Below, in pieces: positions 7,407 to 16,453 of a DNA stretch of 18,647 nt. Made by a program: the position numbers and the translations under genes. Origin of the DNA: Spirogloea muscicola. Its lineage: Eukaryota > Streptophyta > Zygnematophyceae > Spirogloeales > Spirogloeaceae. Where the stretch lies: NCBI GenBank assembly GCA_009602725.1, contig WELB01000266.1, positions 6,590-25,236 of the forward strand, read 5' to 3'. The stretch's first letter is position 1; every line of letters starts with the position of its first letter. The notes under the pieces were generated by a model. That model saw nothing but the letters and a program-made list of their open reading frames with translations, was not told where the DNA came from and ran no database searches.

Positions 7407-7538
7407 AAAAAACTTATGTGGCAAATGGCAGTGCACTACTCTACAAGAAGGAACAAGGGTGACATCTGACATAACTTGGAGGTCGGGACAATAATTTCAA
7501 GAAAGCGACAGAAGAGAGTGAAGGAGAGCTCCAAGGGC

Positions 7539-10500
7539 TCAGACAGACTTCAGAGAATCTGAGCTGCTGCTGGATGACGTATGATCCCAAGAGCCCACGG
7601 CCACGGCCAGGTCGACCTGCGCAATCCTCTCTGCTTGCACATCAAGCTGGTGCTGGCGCCGCCTCTGTTCCCACTCGCATATCATGGACCGCAGCAAGTG
7701 GTTGGAAGTCAGCTGCTTGCTGGAGAGGCGGAGGTTGGTCATGGGTGACTTCGGAGGGTCAACGCCTGCCTTGGCCTGTGCGGCCAGCCACTCCTGTATG
7801 GACTTGCGCTCATACGTGTGGCCATCCGAAGCAAACACTGGATCCACCATCACGTCCTGCTTGTAACTCCAACCAGCAACTGAGTCAGTGAAGAATCCTT
7901 GCACCTTTGGTGCTCAAGAACCAACAAACCGCCACAGGGTGACGAGCTTGCCAAGAGCAGGTCATCATAAGGCGATGCATAAGGAGCACATGTGTACATA
8001 TACTGTCAGGACCTGTGACAAGGATCATTGATAAGAGAACATACGCGTGTGATTGGGCAGAAAAAGCTGCTGGGTATGACGTCATCCTCCATGGGGCGTC
8101 GCCTCGCATCCTCTTGCGCAGCCAACTCCGCTTCGTCGCGGCAGGCAGCGAGCTTCGGCAAAATCACACTTGCAAGATCTGGGCGCTTCGTCCTGTCAAT
8201 CTCGGCACAGGCCAAGGCGACCTCTGCGACCTTCGTGGCCAGCTTCAGGGGCCAATTGCCAGCACTCGGATCCAAGATATCAGCAATCCTCTTCTTCTGC
8301 ACAGCTTCTAGGACCTTCCTGACCATTGAGTCCTGACCGGTCAGCAGTCTGAGGAGCACCATGCCGAGGCTGTAAATATCGGTGAAGGTCCCAAACTCCC
8401 CACTGCGCTGAAACTCCGGGGCGATGTAACCAAAGGAGCCGACCGGCCACGTTTGGTAGCCATGCGACATCCCCGAATCATAAGCAGTCTTCATCAGGCA
8501 CGCCAATCCAACGTCCCCAAGCTTAGCAACGAAATTGCGATCAAGAAAAATGTTGGCCGGCTTCACATCCCGATGAAGTATATGCTCCGGTGATGAGTGG
8601 AGAAAGACGAGGGCCGAGGCCACCTCAGCAGCAACCCTTATCCGAGTGTGCCAAAGGAGCGGCGGCGTGCCCTGCAAGCACTGGAGCCGGTCCTCAACGC
8701 TGCCGTTCTCCATGTAGTCATAGATTATGCAGAAGTGCTCGGGGCCCAGGCAGCAGCCGAGGAGCATGACCATATGCGGGTGGTGAATACGTGACAGCAT
8801 CTCCATCTACATGGCCACACGCATATCCTTAACTGAGAACGAGGCCCTTTAACCCTTTAACTTGGTCAAAGGGCCTCGTTTTTCTTAAAGTAAACTTGAG
8901 CCGTCACTCAGCGCAGATACTTTACTAACCTGCCAACATTCGTGTTGGTACATGCCAGAGCCTGCAAAGTGTGTCCTAGGAACTGACCTCCCTCTGAAAC
9001 TCTTCCTGTGCTTGCTGCAGATTTGAATTCTTCAAAACCTTGATGGCATACTTGGTATGATGGAGTACGCCCTTGTACACCCGGCCAAATGTACCCTCTC
9101 CAATGCAACTATCAGCAGAAAATGAATTTGTTGCAGCTTCCAGATCCTCATAAGAGTACTGTCGATATGCTTGCCTTTGCAGCAACTTGGTCTGCAAGCA
9201 CTCACCAAAGTCCAAGCCTCCAGCGATTAGAGCCTGCATTGATTACAACCTCTCATTGCTCAAACCAAGCCAGCAGCAGACGCAAGCTCCTCAAACGATT
9301 GACGCACCAGTGTTGCTTCAGCTTCTTGCCGTCGCTTTTCCTCAACATCGGCAGCCAACTTGGCCTGCTTCGCTGCAGCCAGGGCCTCCTCTCGCTTCCT
9401 GCTCTCAGATTCAGCAAGTTCCTCAGCAAGCCGTGCTGCTGCCACAGCTTCGTCCTTCATCCTCTGTGCCTCAGCCACCATGCTCTTGTGGTCTTTGGCC
9501 TGCGTATGCAGAAAGCTTGTAAGGATCGCAGAATCAACCTGCACACTTGGAGCTGGCCTGCCTCGTGCGCTACAACAACAATGCTCAAGAAGGAGCTCTT
9601 GCAAGCGCGTGATGAGCCGCATCGCCCAGTACAGTCGAGACAATGCCAGACTTTGCAAAAATCGGCTCTGAAAGAGCTGGACAAGAGGCAGTAGTAGGGT
9701 TGAAAAACAAGCGCTCTGAGTGCCTCTTGCGCACCTAGGTCACATGGCTAGGGTGACTAGGGCTAGGGCTATACCTGATCTTCTGCTTCTGCCACCGCAG
9801 CTTCAGCCTCCCTGCATCGGGCTCCCAGGATTTCCACGTCCCTTGTAGCTTGCACTGCTGCCTCCTCTGCTTTCTTGGCAGCTAGCTCAGCCTGCCTCAC
9901 CCTCTCCTCAGCAAGCTCCAGCACCTTCTTCACCCTCTTCTGCAGGGAGGAGCAGCCGGCCCAATCATCCAAGTCAATCATGCCATTCTTCTGATCACAA
10001 TTGCCATCAATATCTGCCCTGATTGGCCCCTATATAAGACTTGATCTCTGCAGGTGGACCTCCACCCTTGTCCAGGGTACACAACGAACTACAAGCTGCC
10101 GTCCGATCCAGCCCAGACTTTTCCTACTAGAAGTCAGGACGCAGGCAACTGCAACTGAGATCATAAATGGACGCGACATGCTCCGAATGTATACGCCTTC
10201 AAGAGAACTTAAAGTGAAGGACTTCAAGTCCTCTGATGATGATCTCAACTTATAGCAATCGTGTCAGTTGCAACATGGCACTGCATGCGCTAGTCTTAAA
10301 AGAGGACAGTCACAGAAGCCGCTAAGCAAACACTTACCTCTTCTGCTTGCACAGCGGCTAGATGGGCGAGGTCGTCTGCTGTGACCACTTGTCCAAGTTG
10401 GTCGGTAAAGCCGCGCCAACTAGCCGTGCTTGAAGCACTGGAGAAAGATGCCATCTTGCTCACTGTTAGCGGCTCCGTGTACTCCCAGCGCGTCGGAGCC

Positions 10501-12435
10501 ACCTTTGCGAGGTATGTTGTGCGAGCGGGTTGGCGGCGTGCTCCATCTCTGAGAGAGCTCAGATCCTTGGCATTGACATTCGCCAACCAGTTCAACTTCT
10601 TTGCAGGCGCCGCTCCGACGTCTTCATCTGACTTGGCCTTTGGCACTCGCGACGAGGAACTGCTCCTGGGGCTATCTCTTCCTGAAGTGCTGGCCTCACT
10701 CCCACCCAAGCGTGCAGAGAAGGCTCCGTTTGAGATGCTACGCTCCTCACCCAGACTGAGCCTGCGCACAGCGTCATTGCCTCCGAGAGAATCGTTGCTG
10801 GCTGCCTCTGCAGCTCTGCGAGTCTCCTTGGAGACCGAGTTCGGGGTTCCCGGAGCATCAGGAGGCGCTCTGAGGTCGGTGTGCTCGTCCTCAACGTTCA
10901 CGACCTCCTCTTTGCCCCGGCTAGCTGCATCGGTTGGAGACTCCAGCAGGGCGTTGCTGCCGTCTTGTGCCAGCGCTGAGCTTGCCAGCAAAAGCACTGG
11001 ACCTGACGGCTCGCCTGCAATTTCCCTCTTGAGAAGGACGTCACTCTTGTCCACCACCCAGACAGAGCAGCCGGGAGGTGCTCCGCGCACGCAGCTGGCA
11101 CCAGTGCCCCACATCCGCTTTATCATCCTGTCAAGGACAACCAATATAACATCACTGCACAGCCCCACTACAACATTCTTCTGATGATAGCTCCCTGGGG
11201 GCTTTCCACTCCAATAGAGCACCAGGACTCATTAGAAGCGGACTGCAAGATATACGGCCAAGATATCCAACCAATGTCAGGTTGACAGCAAGTAGTACCT
11301 GTTGAATTGCCCACTTGCGTGAAAACCAATCACCAGCCTGGTGACCCCGAGTCGCTCTACCTCGTCAAGCACACCTCTCACCTTTGAATCGTTGCTCACG
11401 ACCAAGATCTGAGCTGGCACCTGGAAGATGAGGGCAACATCTGTGCTGAATATAAGATTGTCTCATGCTATGATCATTTGTCGCAGCTTGCTGGAGCTCG
11501 ACATTCACATTGAGAACTTGGTCAGAGCCACAGGAACATGCGGCAAGGCCCCGGCTTACCTCACAGATGTTGCAAATCTGCTTGCACTTGACCATGAAGG
11601 GGGCCACCATTCTCTCAATGTATTCCTCCGTTATTTTTTCGCTGACCTCTGTGACGGGCCGAACAATGCCAAGGCCTGCAGCAGTGCAACAAAGCCATCT
11701 TCTTGGAGTTGGCCGAAGAACAGCGCTAGGTGACTGATCAAGAAGGCCGGCGAGACAGGAGGAGAGAGCAATTGTGCGGCTCTTCGCCTTTGTGATTGAA
11801 GGCGCTGAGCCAGCCTGGTATCAGTCAGCAAGTGACTGTAATTCGTATATCGGGCTAATCTGGGGATGTCAAAGCATCCTCAGCTCTGTTATGGAGCCAG
11901 TGAGCGCACAGGGCATGGCAAGGAGGGGCTGGGCCACCGACCGCCGCACTGCAATTTGGTGATGACATGCAGGAGGACGACAGTGTCCGCGGGCTTGGTC
12001 GCGACGTTGCCCAACGTCCACTTGATGAGCGCCTTGGTGCGTGTGGGGTCCTGCTCCGCCATTCCAGAGGGAGGAACATCAGTGTCAATGAGCCTTGTAA
12101 GAGCCGGTTAGTGACTTGTATTTTGTGTATTCTGCGCCCGGTCGCCGTCTGCGACAGAGACGGTGCGGCCTGGAGCGCAGCCGATGCTTAACCGACAGAC
12201 GACGAGGGCTGCTGCCAGCAGCCCGGCTCAATGGACTCTGACGGCCAGAGGCCGGCCAAAGGCTCCAGCTACGGAAGAGCGCATCTGCCGAAGCACAGCG
12301 CCAAAGACGGCGCCGTGAACAGCAGCGGCGCAGGGGCGTCGCGAGGCTCCTCACCTGGCTCACGGCAATCATCACCCGGTTGGCGGCGCTGGAAACCAGC
12401 GGAACATCGACCAAGGGCTCCATGTCGTCGGCCAT
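7539..12435 (-). CDS. USP-like / coiled-coil / protein kinase / U-box E3 ligase (plant PUB, RLCK-IX type), ten exons
   Basis: My exon model (minus): 12435-12355, 12050-11942, 11675-11560, 11420-11299, 11127-10338, 9939-9775, 9499-9266, 9191-8988, 8806-8045, 7856-7539. All phases agree, giving 966 codons. Residues 20-165 resemble a universal-stress-protein domain (NRVMIAVSQDPTRTKALIKW; DTVVLLHV; RLGVTRLVIGFHASG). A Ser-rich linker (about 170-390) and a charged, Ala/Glu-rich coiled coil (about 395-530) follow. The kinase has IGEGTFGRVYKG (569-580), Lys590, HRDVKPAN (685-692), DVG instead of DFG (705-707, usual in this family) and APE (736-738). A U-box follows from about 852 (PSSFFCPITR, DPVFASDGHTYERKSIQEWL). 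The family links stress signalling to ubiquitination; substrates are unknown. Most splice sites are clear (GTAAGT, GTAAGC, GTATGT donors). The exon 2 donor (11941) and exon 8 acceptor (9192 or 9234) are uncertain. A second Met lies at 12423. Confidence 0.9.
8838..8880. repeat. Perfect 13-bp inverted repeat in intron 8 of the kinase gene
   Basis: AACGAGGCCCTTT (8838-8850) and its exact complement (8868-8880) enclose a 17-nt loop, and T-rich sequence follows on the plus strand. It lies inside the 181-nt intron between the coding parts of kinase exons 8 and 9, well away from both splice sites. Confidence 0.85.
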
Positions 12436-12668
12436 CGGCTGCCGCGGCGCGCGCTCTCGGCGCCGCCGCGGCGGCCGCCGCCAAGGCGCAGGCGCGGTGG
12501 CGACGGGGGCCAGACGAGAGCCTTTCCCGCTGCCGCCGCCGCGGGGGCCCTCAGGCCGCCGGTGCATCGCCGGGCGGGGGCTCTGCCGCCGCCATCAGGC
12601 GGGGCTGCGCCAGGCGCGTGCCACGTCTACCCACACGATAACGAGACGCTCTATAGAATGGCCGCCAC

Positions 12669-12699
<31 letters not shown>

Positions 12700-12980
12700 G
12701 CCGCAGCTGCCGCGAGCGCCGCCGCAGAATGCGGCGCCGGAGTGCCAGCGCCAGGAGTGGCAGAGATGGCGGTCACATCCTCCCGTCGCGGCAACGCAGG
12801 ATCCGCCTTTGCGGCTGCGCCGTTGCTGTGAGAGGGGCATGCCGAGCGGGACTGACTGACGCGCGGCGGAAGGATTCTACTCTGCGGCAGGCCCCGGGCT
12901 GTCGGGTTTGAGCAGGTTGACCCCAGGCTCTCGCCGCGACCGTCGCGCCACCCCGAGAAACGACTGCCTGCGACGGGATG
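12436..12980. other. GC-rich upstream region of the kinase gene
   Basis: This region is 5' of the minus-strand kinase start. It is dominated by GCC/GCG-rich low-complexity sequence, including the (GCC)n tract at 12661-12730. Several open frames cross it, but all encode Ala/Arg/Pro-rich low-complexity peptides with no recognisable domain. It probably holds the kinase 5' UTR and promoter; I see no TATA box I would trust. Confidence 0.5.
12661..12730. repeat. (GCC)n trinucleotide repeat
   Basis: A run of GCC with a few ACC, GCT and GCA interruptions. On the plus strand it would encode polyalanine after an ATG at 12658, but the frame has no other coding features. Confidence 0.88.
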
Positions 12981-12984
12981 CTTC

Positions 12985-13385
12985 GCCCAGCCCTTCGCCC
13001 CCTTCTGGAAAGGCTGTCTTCTTACATACAGCCACCCTCTCCTGGAAGAAGGAAGCGCGGCCAGATTGCCTGGTGGCTGGGAAAGGCCAGCCCAAAGGAA
13101 TGGACAAGGTCTGAAGGAGCCGGAGTGCCAAGGACTAAGACTGAGACATCAGCCAGGGAACGCTCAGTAACCTCGAGTCAGGAGGTGCAAGTCTGAGTAG
13201 CCAGCCGGCGGAAAGACGTCGCCCTGACGGAAGCCGGAGGCCGCCGCCAAAGCTCGGCCTGCGCGCAAGTGAACCGCGAAGGCAAGGGACCCCTGCATCG
13301 AGATGGCCAAACGCATTCGGAAGACTTGAGCGAGGGACCCGGCGACGTTGAAGCCGAGCTGCTCGCCCTGCTACCCGAGGCGGCG
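12985..13385 (-). mobile_element. Non-LTR RLE tail and 3' UTR (copy 12, minus)
   Basis: On the minus strand from about 13372, GEQLGFNVAGSLAQVFRMRL, AISMQGSLAFAVHLRAGRAL, and AAASGFRQGDVFPPAGYSDL lead to HLLTRGY and a TGA stop at 13166-13164. The frame is open for about 70 codons; a TAG lies just upstream. The 3' UTR continues through GACCTTGTCCATTCC and GGGCTGGCCTTTCCCAGCC (about 13074-13115) and CAATCTGGCCGCGCTTCC. It is the best match for the nested insert at 4192-4280. The far end is uncertain; a plus-oriented 3'-end piece (CGCCCAGCCCTTCGCCCCC) lies at about 12985-13020. Confidence 0.82.
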
Positions 13386-13468
13386 GGCCGGAAGAAGGGC
13401 TCGCCCATAGGAAGCAAGCATCTTCACTCTATATCCCTCTTCCGCGTAGCTTTGTAGCTGCTCAACGC
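13386..13468. other. Short segment with a minus-oriented 3'-end remnant
   Basis: AAGAAGGGCTCGCCCATAGG (about 13393-13412) is the terminal motif of a minus-oriented element end, here without its stem-loop. The rest, to the next RLE tail, is unassigned. Confidence 0.5.
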
Positions 13469-13975
13469 TCGACGTCCACGGGGCTTATGGCAGCGGCTGG
13501 CTGGATCTCCAGCGGCTTGCCCGGCAGGCCATCGAGCGGCGGCCGGGTCCGCCAAGGAGAAAGGGCTCGCCCATTGAGGATAGGGGCTGGACAAGCCAGC
13601 CCAAAAAAGAATGAACAAAGAACGAGAAGGGGGCCAGAGGAAGCCAGAGGAAGCGCTAAGAAACCAAAGCACACAAAGAAAGAAAGCAGCCAAGGGGGCT
13701 GCCCGGCTTCAACGCGGCCGGCTCCCTGGCCCAGGTCTTCCGGATGCGGCTCTCTCACTTCAACGCTCCCTCGCTCATGCCGTCCACTCGCGCGCGGGCC
13801 GTGCTATTGTTGCTGCTTTTGGGTCTCGTCTGCCTGCATCTTTTCCAGCTTCGAGCTACTCTGACCTGATGTTGCTCACCCGCGGGTATTGAGCTCCCTG
13901 TGGTTCCGTCGTGTCTAGTTGTCTAGATGCCTAGCTGTGTATTTCCCTTCTTTCCGGCACCTGTTGTGGCCCTTT
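13469..13975 (+). mobile_element. Non-LTR RLE tail, copy 13 (plus), interrupted by a nested minus-oriented 3' end
   Basis: DVHGAYGSGWLDLQRLARQA and IERRPGPP (13469-13556) are interrupted by 131 nt. The copy resumes PGFNAAGSLAQVFRM near 13700 and, through a few indels, QRSLAHAVHSRAGRAIVAAF to SYSDLMLLTRGY with a TGA at 13890-13892. The UTR is nearly the same as that of copy 7 (5294-5370) apart from about 23 extra nt near 13950. The nested insert places a stop in the tail frame. Confidence 0.83.
13558..13688 (-). mobile_element. Nested 131-nt retrotransposon 3'-end insertion, minus orientation, 7-nt target duplication
   Basis: GCCAAGG at 13551-13557 and 13689-13695 flank the insert. On the minus strand it reads from a CTTT-rich start through CCTTCTCGTTCTTTGTTCAT, GGGCTGGCTTGTCCAGCCCC and CCTCAATGGGCGAGCCCTTT. 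It has the same 3' end as the 67-nt insert at 4983-5049, but about 65 nt more on the 5' side. Confidence 0.87.
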
Positions 13976-14120
13976 GGTTTTTGTCCATTCTTTTTTGGCT
14001 GGCTTCTGCCAGCTCCTCTTTTCTATGGGCGAGCTCCTGGCTTTGTAGGCCCCTCCGAATCTTTTTGGGCTGGCTTTTCGCAGCCCTTGCCCCCACTGGG
14101 AGTGCCACTTCTTCTTCCAC
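13976..14120 (+). mobile_element. Two consecutive 3'-end stem-loops (plus)
   Basis: The first end is TTGTCCATTC, a T run, TGGCTGGC...GCCAGC, and CTATGGGCGAGCTCC (13981-14038). The second is TTTTTGGGCTGGCTTTTCGC, AGCCCTTGCCCCCACTGGGA and GTGCCACTTCTTC (about 14061-14117). The second is a variant in which GCC-ACTTCTT replaces GAGCACTTTCTT. Confidence 0.75.
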
Positions 14121-14183
14121 GTCTTGGTAACATGCCCAGTCCGTTTCCGGCCCTTTCAGACCTTGTACACTGGAAGAGCTGTT

Positions 14184-14262
14184 TCTCTCTCTTCGTCAGG
14201 GGGATTGTTTTCCGGCAGCTAGACAGTCGGATGTGAGGCTCCTCACTCGTAGCTATTGAGTG
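14184..14262 (+). mobile_element. Non-LTR 3' fragment, copy 14 (plus)
   Basis: LRQGDCFPAARQSDVRLLTR, then SY and a TGA stop (about 14258-14260), in an open frame. It is closest to the decayed tail at 5950-6030 (LRQGDCFPAA). The conserved TRGY end has become TRSY. Confidence 0.72.
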
Positions 14263-14289
14263 GTCCATCCTACACCAATTCTGACAGCA

Positions 14290-15280
14290 CTTTAGGCCCC
14301 TTCGTACTTTGGCCTCTTCGAACCTTGTAAATCCTTTCGGGCTGACTTCTCACAGCCCTTGCGCTCAGTGGGAGAGCCACTTCCTTTCTCCAATACGAAA
14401 GAAACAGCTCTCATAATGTGAAGTAATCTGTGAGAGGCCAGCTCAAGAATAGAAAAAGTGAGCTCTTCTAAAGGGCGGGGGCTGTGAATGGCCAATTCAG
14501 AAAGAATGGACAAGGTCCAAAGAGGGCCAAAAACCACACAGCTCAAAGCCCAAAATGCATTGACAAGGTCCGAAGGGGGTCGAAAGGCGCTGAAGCACAT
14601 AAACAAGCAAGTATTACGTTGGTTGAACAACTAGTAACCTCTATTTAGTAGCCACAAGTCAGAAAAGACTAGACGCCGGAAAAAGTAGGAACAGTGCCCT
14701 TGCCGAAAACCAGATGCTGCAGCTAAAGCACGGCAAGCACGCGGATGCAAGGCGAAGGGCTGGCTTTTCACAGCCCCCGCCCCCTTTGGAAAAGCTCATC
14801 AAGGCAACAGACATTCTATAAGGCTGACCAAGAAGCCAGTCTCTTGCTCCAACCGTAGAAGCAGCTCTTGCAACCATAGAAGCATCTTATTCCATAGGGA
14901 GAAGGAGTGTGTATGGATGGAGGGAGGGCCCGAGTGGCTAAGTAAGAGTCAAGCACATTGACAGATGTACATCACCTTCCAAAGGGGGCGCCCTTTGGAA
15001 GCGCCCTTGTCCATTCTTTTCGGGCTGACTTTCAAAGCTGTCGCCCCCTTTGGATGAGCTGACATTCTAAGGAAAAGCCACTTTCTTGAGCGAGAGCTGT
15101 GAAAGAAAGAGCTCTAACAATGTAAGGTAGTGGCTGTTGGAGGCCAGCCTAGAAGTAATGAACAAGGTCTGAATGAGGGCTGTAAGGCGCAACCTTGAAA
15201 CACTTGATTTGAAGTCGGCCGATGGTTGTGAGAGGCCAGCCTAAAAGAACGAACGAAGTTACAAGGTCCAGAAGGTGCAA
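14290..15280. mobile_element. Cluster of at least six retrotransposon 3'-end pieces in both orientations
   Basis: No gene is visible. Plus-oriented ends lie near 14325-14390 (CGGGCTGACTTCTCACAGCC, GGGAGAGCCAC), 14757-14800 (GGGCTGGCTTTTCACAGCCC, GGAAAAGCTCATC) and 15005-15062 (CCTTGTCCATTC, CGGGCTGAC). Minus-oriented ends lie near 14400-14520 (GTGAGCTCTTCTAAAGGGCG, AATGGACAAGGTCC), 15112-15172 (GAGCTCTAACAATGTAAGG, GAGGCCAGCC, GAACAAGGTC) and 15215-15270. They share the order GAGCTC, a GGCTGTG...CCAGCC stem, an A-rich spacer and GGACAAGGTCC. The text between them is unassigned. Confidence 0.7.
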
Positions 15281-15339
15281 GAACAAGGAACCACTATGCG
15301 TCACTGGACGCTCAATGAGTTTAAATAGTGAAATTTGAA

Positions 15340-15560
15340 ATATGCAGATCGGAGTGACTAGAGGGCGGAAAAGTGTTGTCCTGTCAAAAGCTGGAGGCAG
15401 CAGGCAAGGTGCGGCCTGTCCGCTAGTGCACTGCAAACGCCAAAGAAACGTTGTAGAGAGACATGGCAATGTGCCTTCTATACACCTGAGCGAGCATTGA
15501 AGCCGGCATTGAAGCCGGGCTGCTCATTCTGCTGCACTTGACGGTGGATGGGTTATGGCA
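15340..15560 (-). mobile_element. Decayed non-LTR RLE tail, copy 15 (minus)
   Basis: On the minus strand, PGFNAGFNA is followed in a shifted frame by AQVYRRHIAMSLYNVSLAFA, VH, a stop, RTGRTLPAASSF, a stop, then QDNTFPPSSHSDLHI. This is the VYRMRLAVSLQRS...HxRAGRALAAASGFRQGD...SDLxLL pattern with stops. A 12-nt unit (GCCGGCATTGAA type, about 15499-15523) is duplicated within it. Confidence 0.65.
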
Positions 15561-16049
15561 CGCCACGCAGCTGCTGGAAAAGTCAGCCCACAGAAGAATG
15601 AATGAGAGGCATTCAAATAAGGACAAAGATGAAGAGAGGAGGCTCTATGATAAGAGGCGATGGCTGCAGAAGAAATTAGTTGTGCCAAAAGGGGCGAGGG
15701 TTGCAAATGGCCAGCCCACCAAAGATGAGACAAGGTCCAGAAAGGCAAGCACAAAAAATAAATTGTCGATTTTCGAAGAGGCCGGCATGCGATAATCAAT
15801 TGTCAAAGCATGTGGCCAAAATTGATGGTCATATGACCCGTTGTCAACAGCCGCAGCTGGTAATGAGTAGCAGCTAACCGGAAAAAGAGAAAGAGAAGCT
15901 CTACCCAAAGGGGGCAATGGCAATGGGTTGGCTAGGAGCTCTTCTAATAGGAGGCGATGTCCATAAAAAGGCCAGCCCAAGAACATGGACAGGCTCCAAG
16001 TACCCGGACAAGCGAAACCATTCAGGAAAGCAGGTCACCAACACGGATG
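15561..16049. mobile_element. Retrotransposon 3'-end pieces (mostly minus), with a decayed tail near 15830-15890
   Basis: Minus-oriented stem-loop ends occur near 15640-15740 (GGCGATGGCTG; ATGGCCAGCCCACC; GACAAGGTCC) and 15940-15996 (GGAGGCGATGTCC; AAGGCCAGCCCAAGAA). Between them the minus strand reads AATHYQLRLLTTGH (about 15830-15880), a worn form of SDLxLLTRGY. No host gene is seen. Confidence 0.6.
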
Positions 16050-16453
16050 GCTGCTCAACAACCCTTCGTCAAGAATCGCAAGTCGGATCGACCAGCAGCC
16101 GTAAAGGAGAAAAAGCTCTTCCAGCAGAGGGCGATGGCTGGGGAGAGGCCAGCCCAAGAAGAGGAAGGGACAAGGTCCACAGGGTACCACCTGCACAAGC
16201 CATCCAGAAAGCATGTGGCTACCATGTTGGCTGCTCTACTGTCATTACTCATCAGCCGTTGATGAGTGAATAAGAAGCAGAAAAGAAGTGCACACCAGAG
16301 GCAACCGCCAAGGCACGTCCTGCCTGCAAATGCATGGTGAACGCTTGAGATTGCTGGACCGAGTAGAGAGGCGCATGCTGTACACCTCAGAGCGCAACCA
16401 GCGGCATCAGATCCAGGCTGCTCGCTCTGCTGCCTTTGACGCCAGCTCACCAA
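16050..16453 (-). mobile_element. Non-LTR RLE tail, copy 16 (minus), with an in-frame 3'-end insertion
   Basis: The open frame of 132 codons begins SWRQRQQSEQPGSDAAG and HHAFAGRTCLGGCLW, then runs through about 60 codons of unrelated sequence. That part includes DLVPSSSWAGLSPAIALC, the translation of a GGACCTTGTCC/stem-loop 3' end (16110-16182). It resumes FTAAGRSDLRFLTKGC with a stop at 16055-16057. The last block is the SDLxLLTRGY terminus. An element end was thus inserted between the HxRAGRA and SDLxLLTRGY parts without breaking the frame. Confidence 0.75.

Noticed and set aside
8015-8336. Plus-strand frames of about 100 codons
   Set aside because: They are antisense to kinase exon 9 and the start of intron 9.
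8838-8883. Hairpin followed by T's, resembling a Rho-independent terminator
   Set aside because: The sequence is eukaryotic and the hairpin lies in an intron of the opposite-strand gene, so a bacterial terminator is not a sensible reading.
10001-10255. Frames on both strands in intron 5 of the kinase gene
   Set aside because: No recognisable domain; the flanking GTAAGT donor and pyrimidine-rich TGCAG acceptor with matching phase mark the region as intron.
10381-11184. Plus-strand open frame of 267 codons
   Set aside because: It is the antisense of exon 5 of the kinase gene, which has matching splice sites and phase on the minus strand; the plus frame is low-complexity with no domain.
12231-12831. 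Plus-strand frames rich in Ala and Arg, including a polyalanine run
   Set aside because: They result from GC-rich trinucleotide repeats and overlap intron 1, exon 1 and the upstream region of the kinase gene. No domain and no splice pattern supports them.
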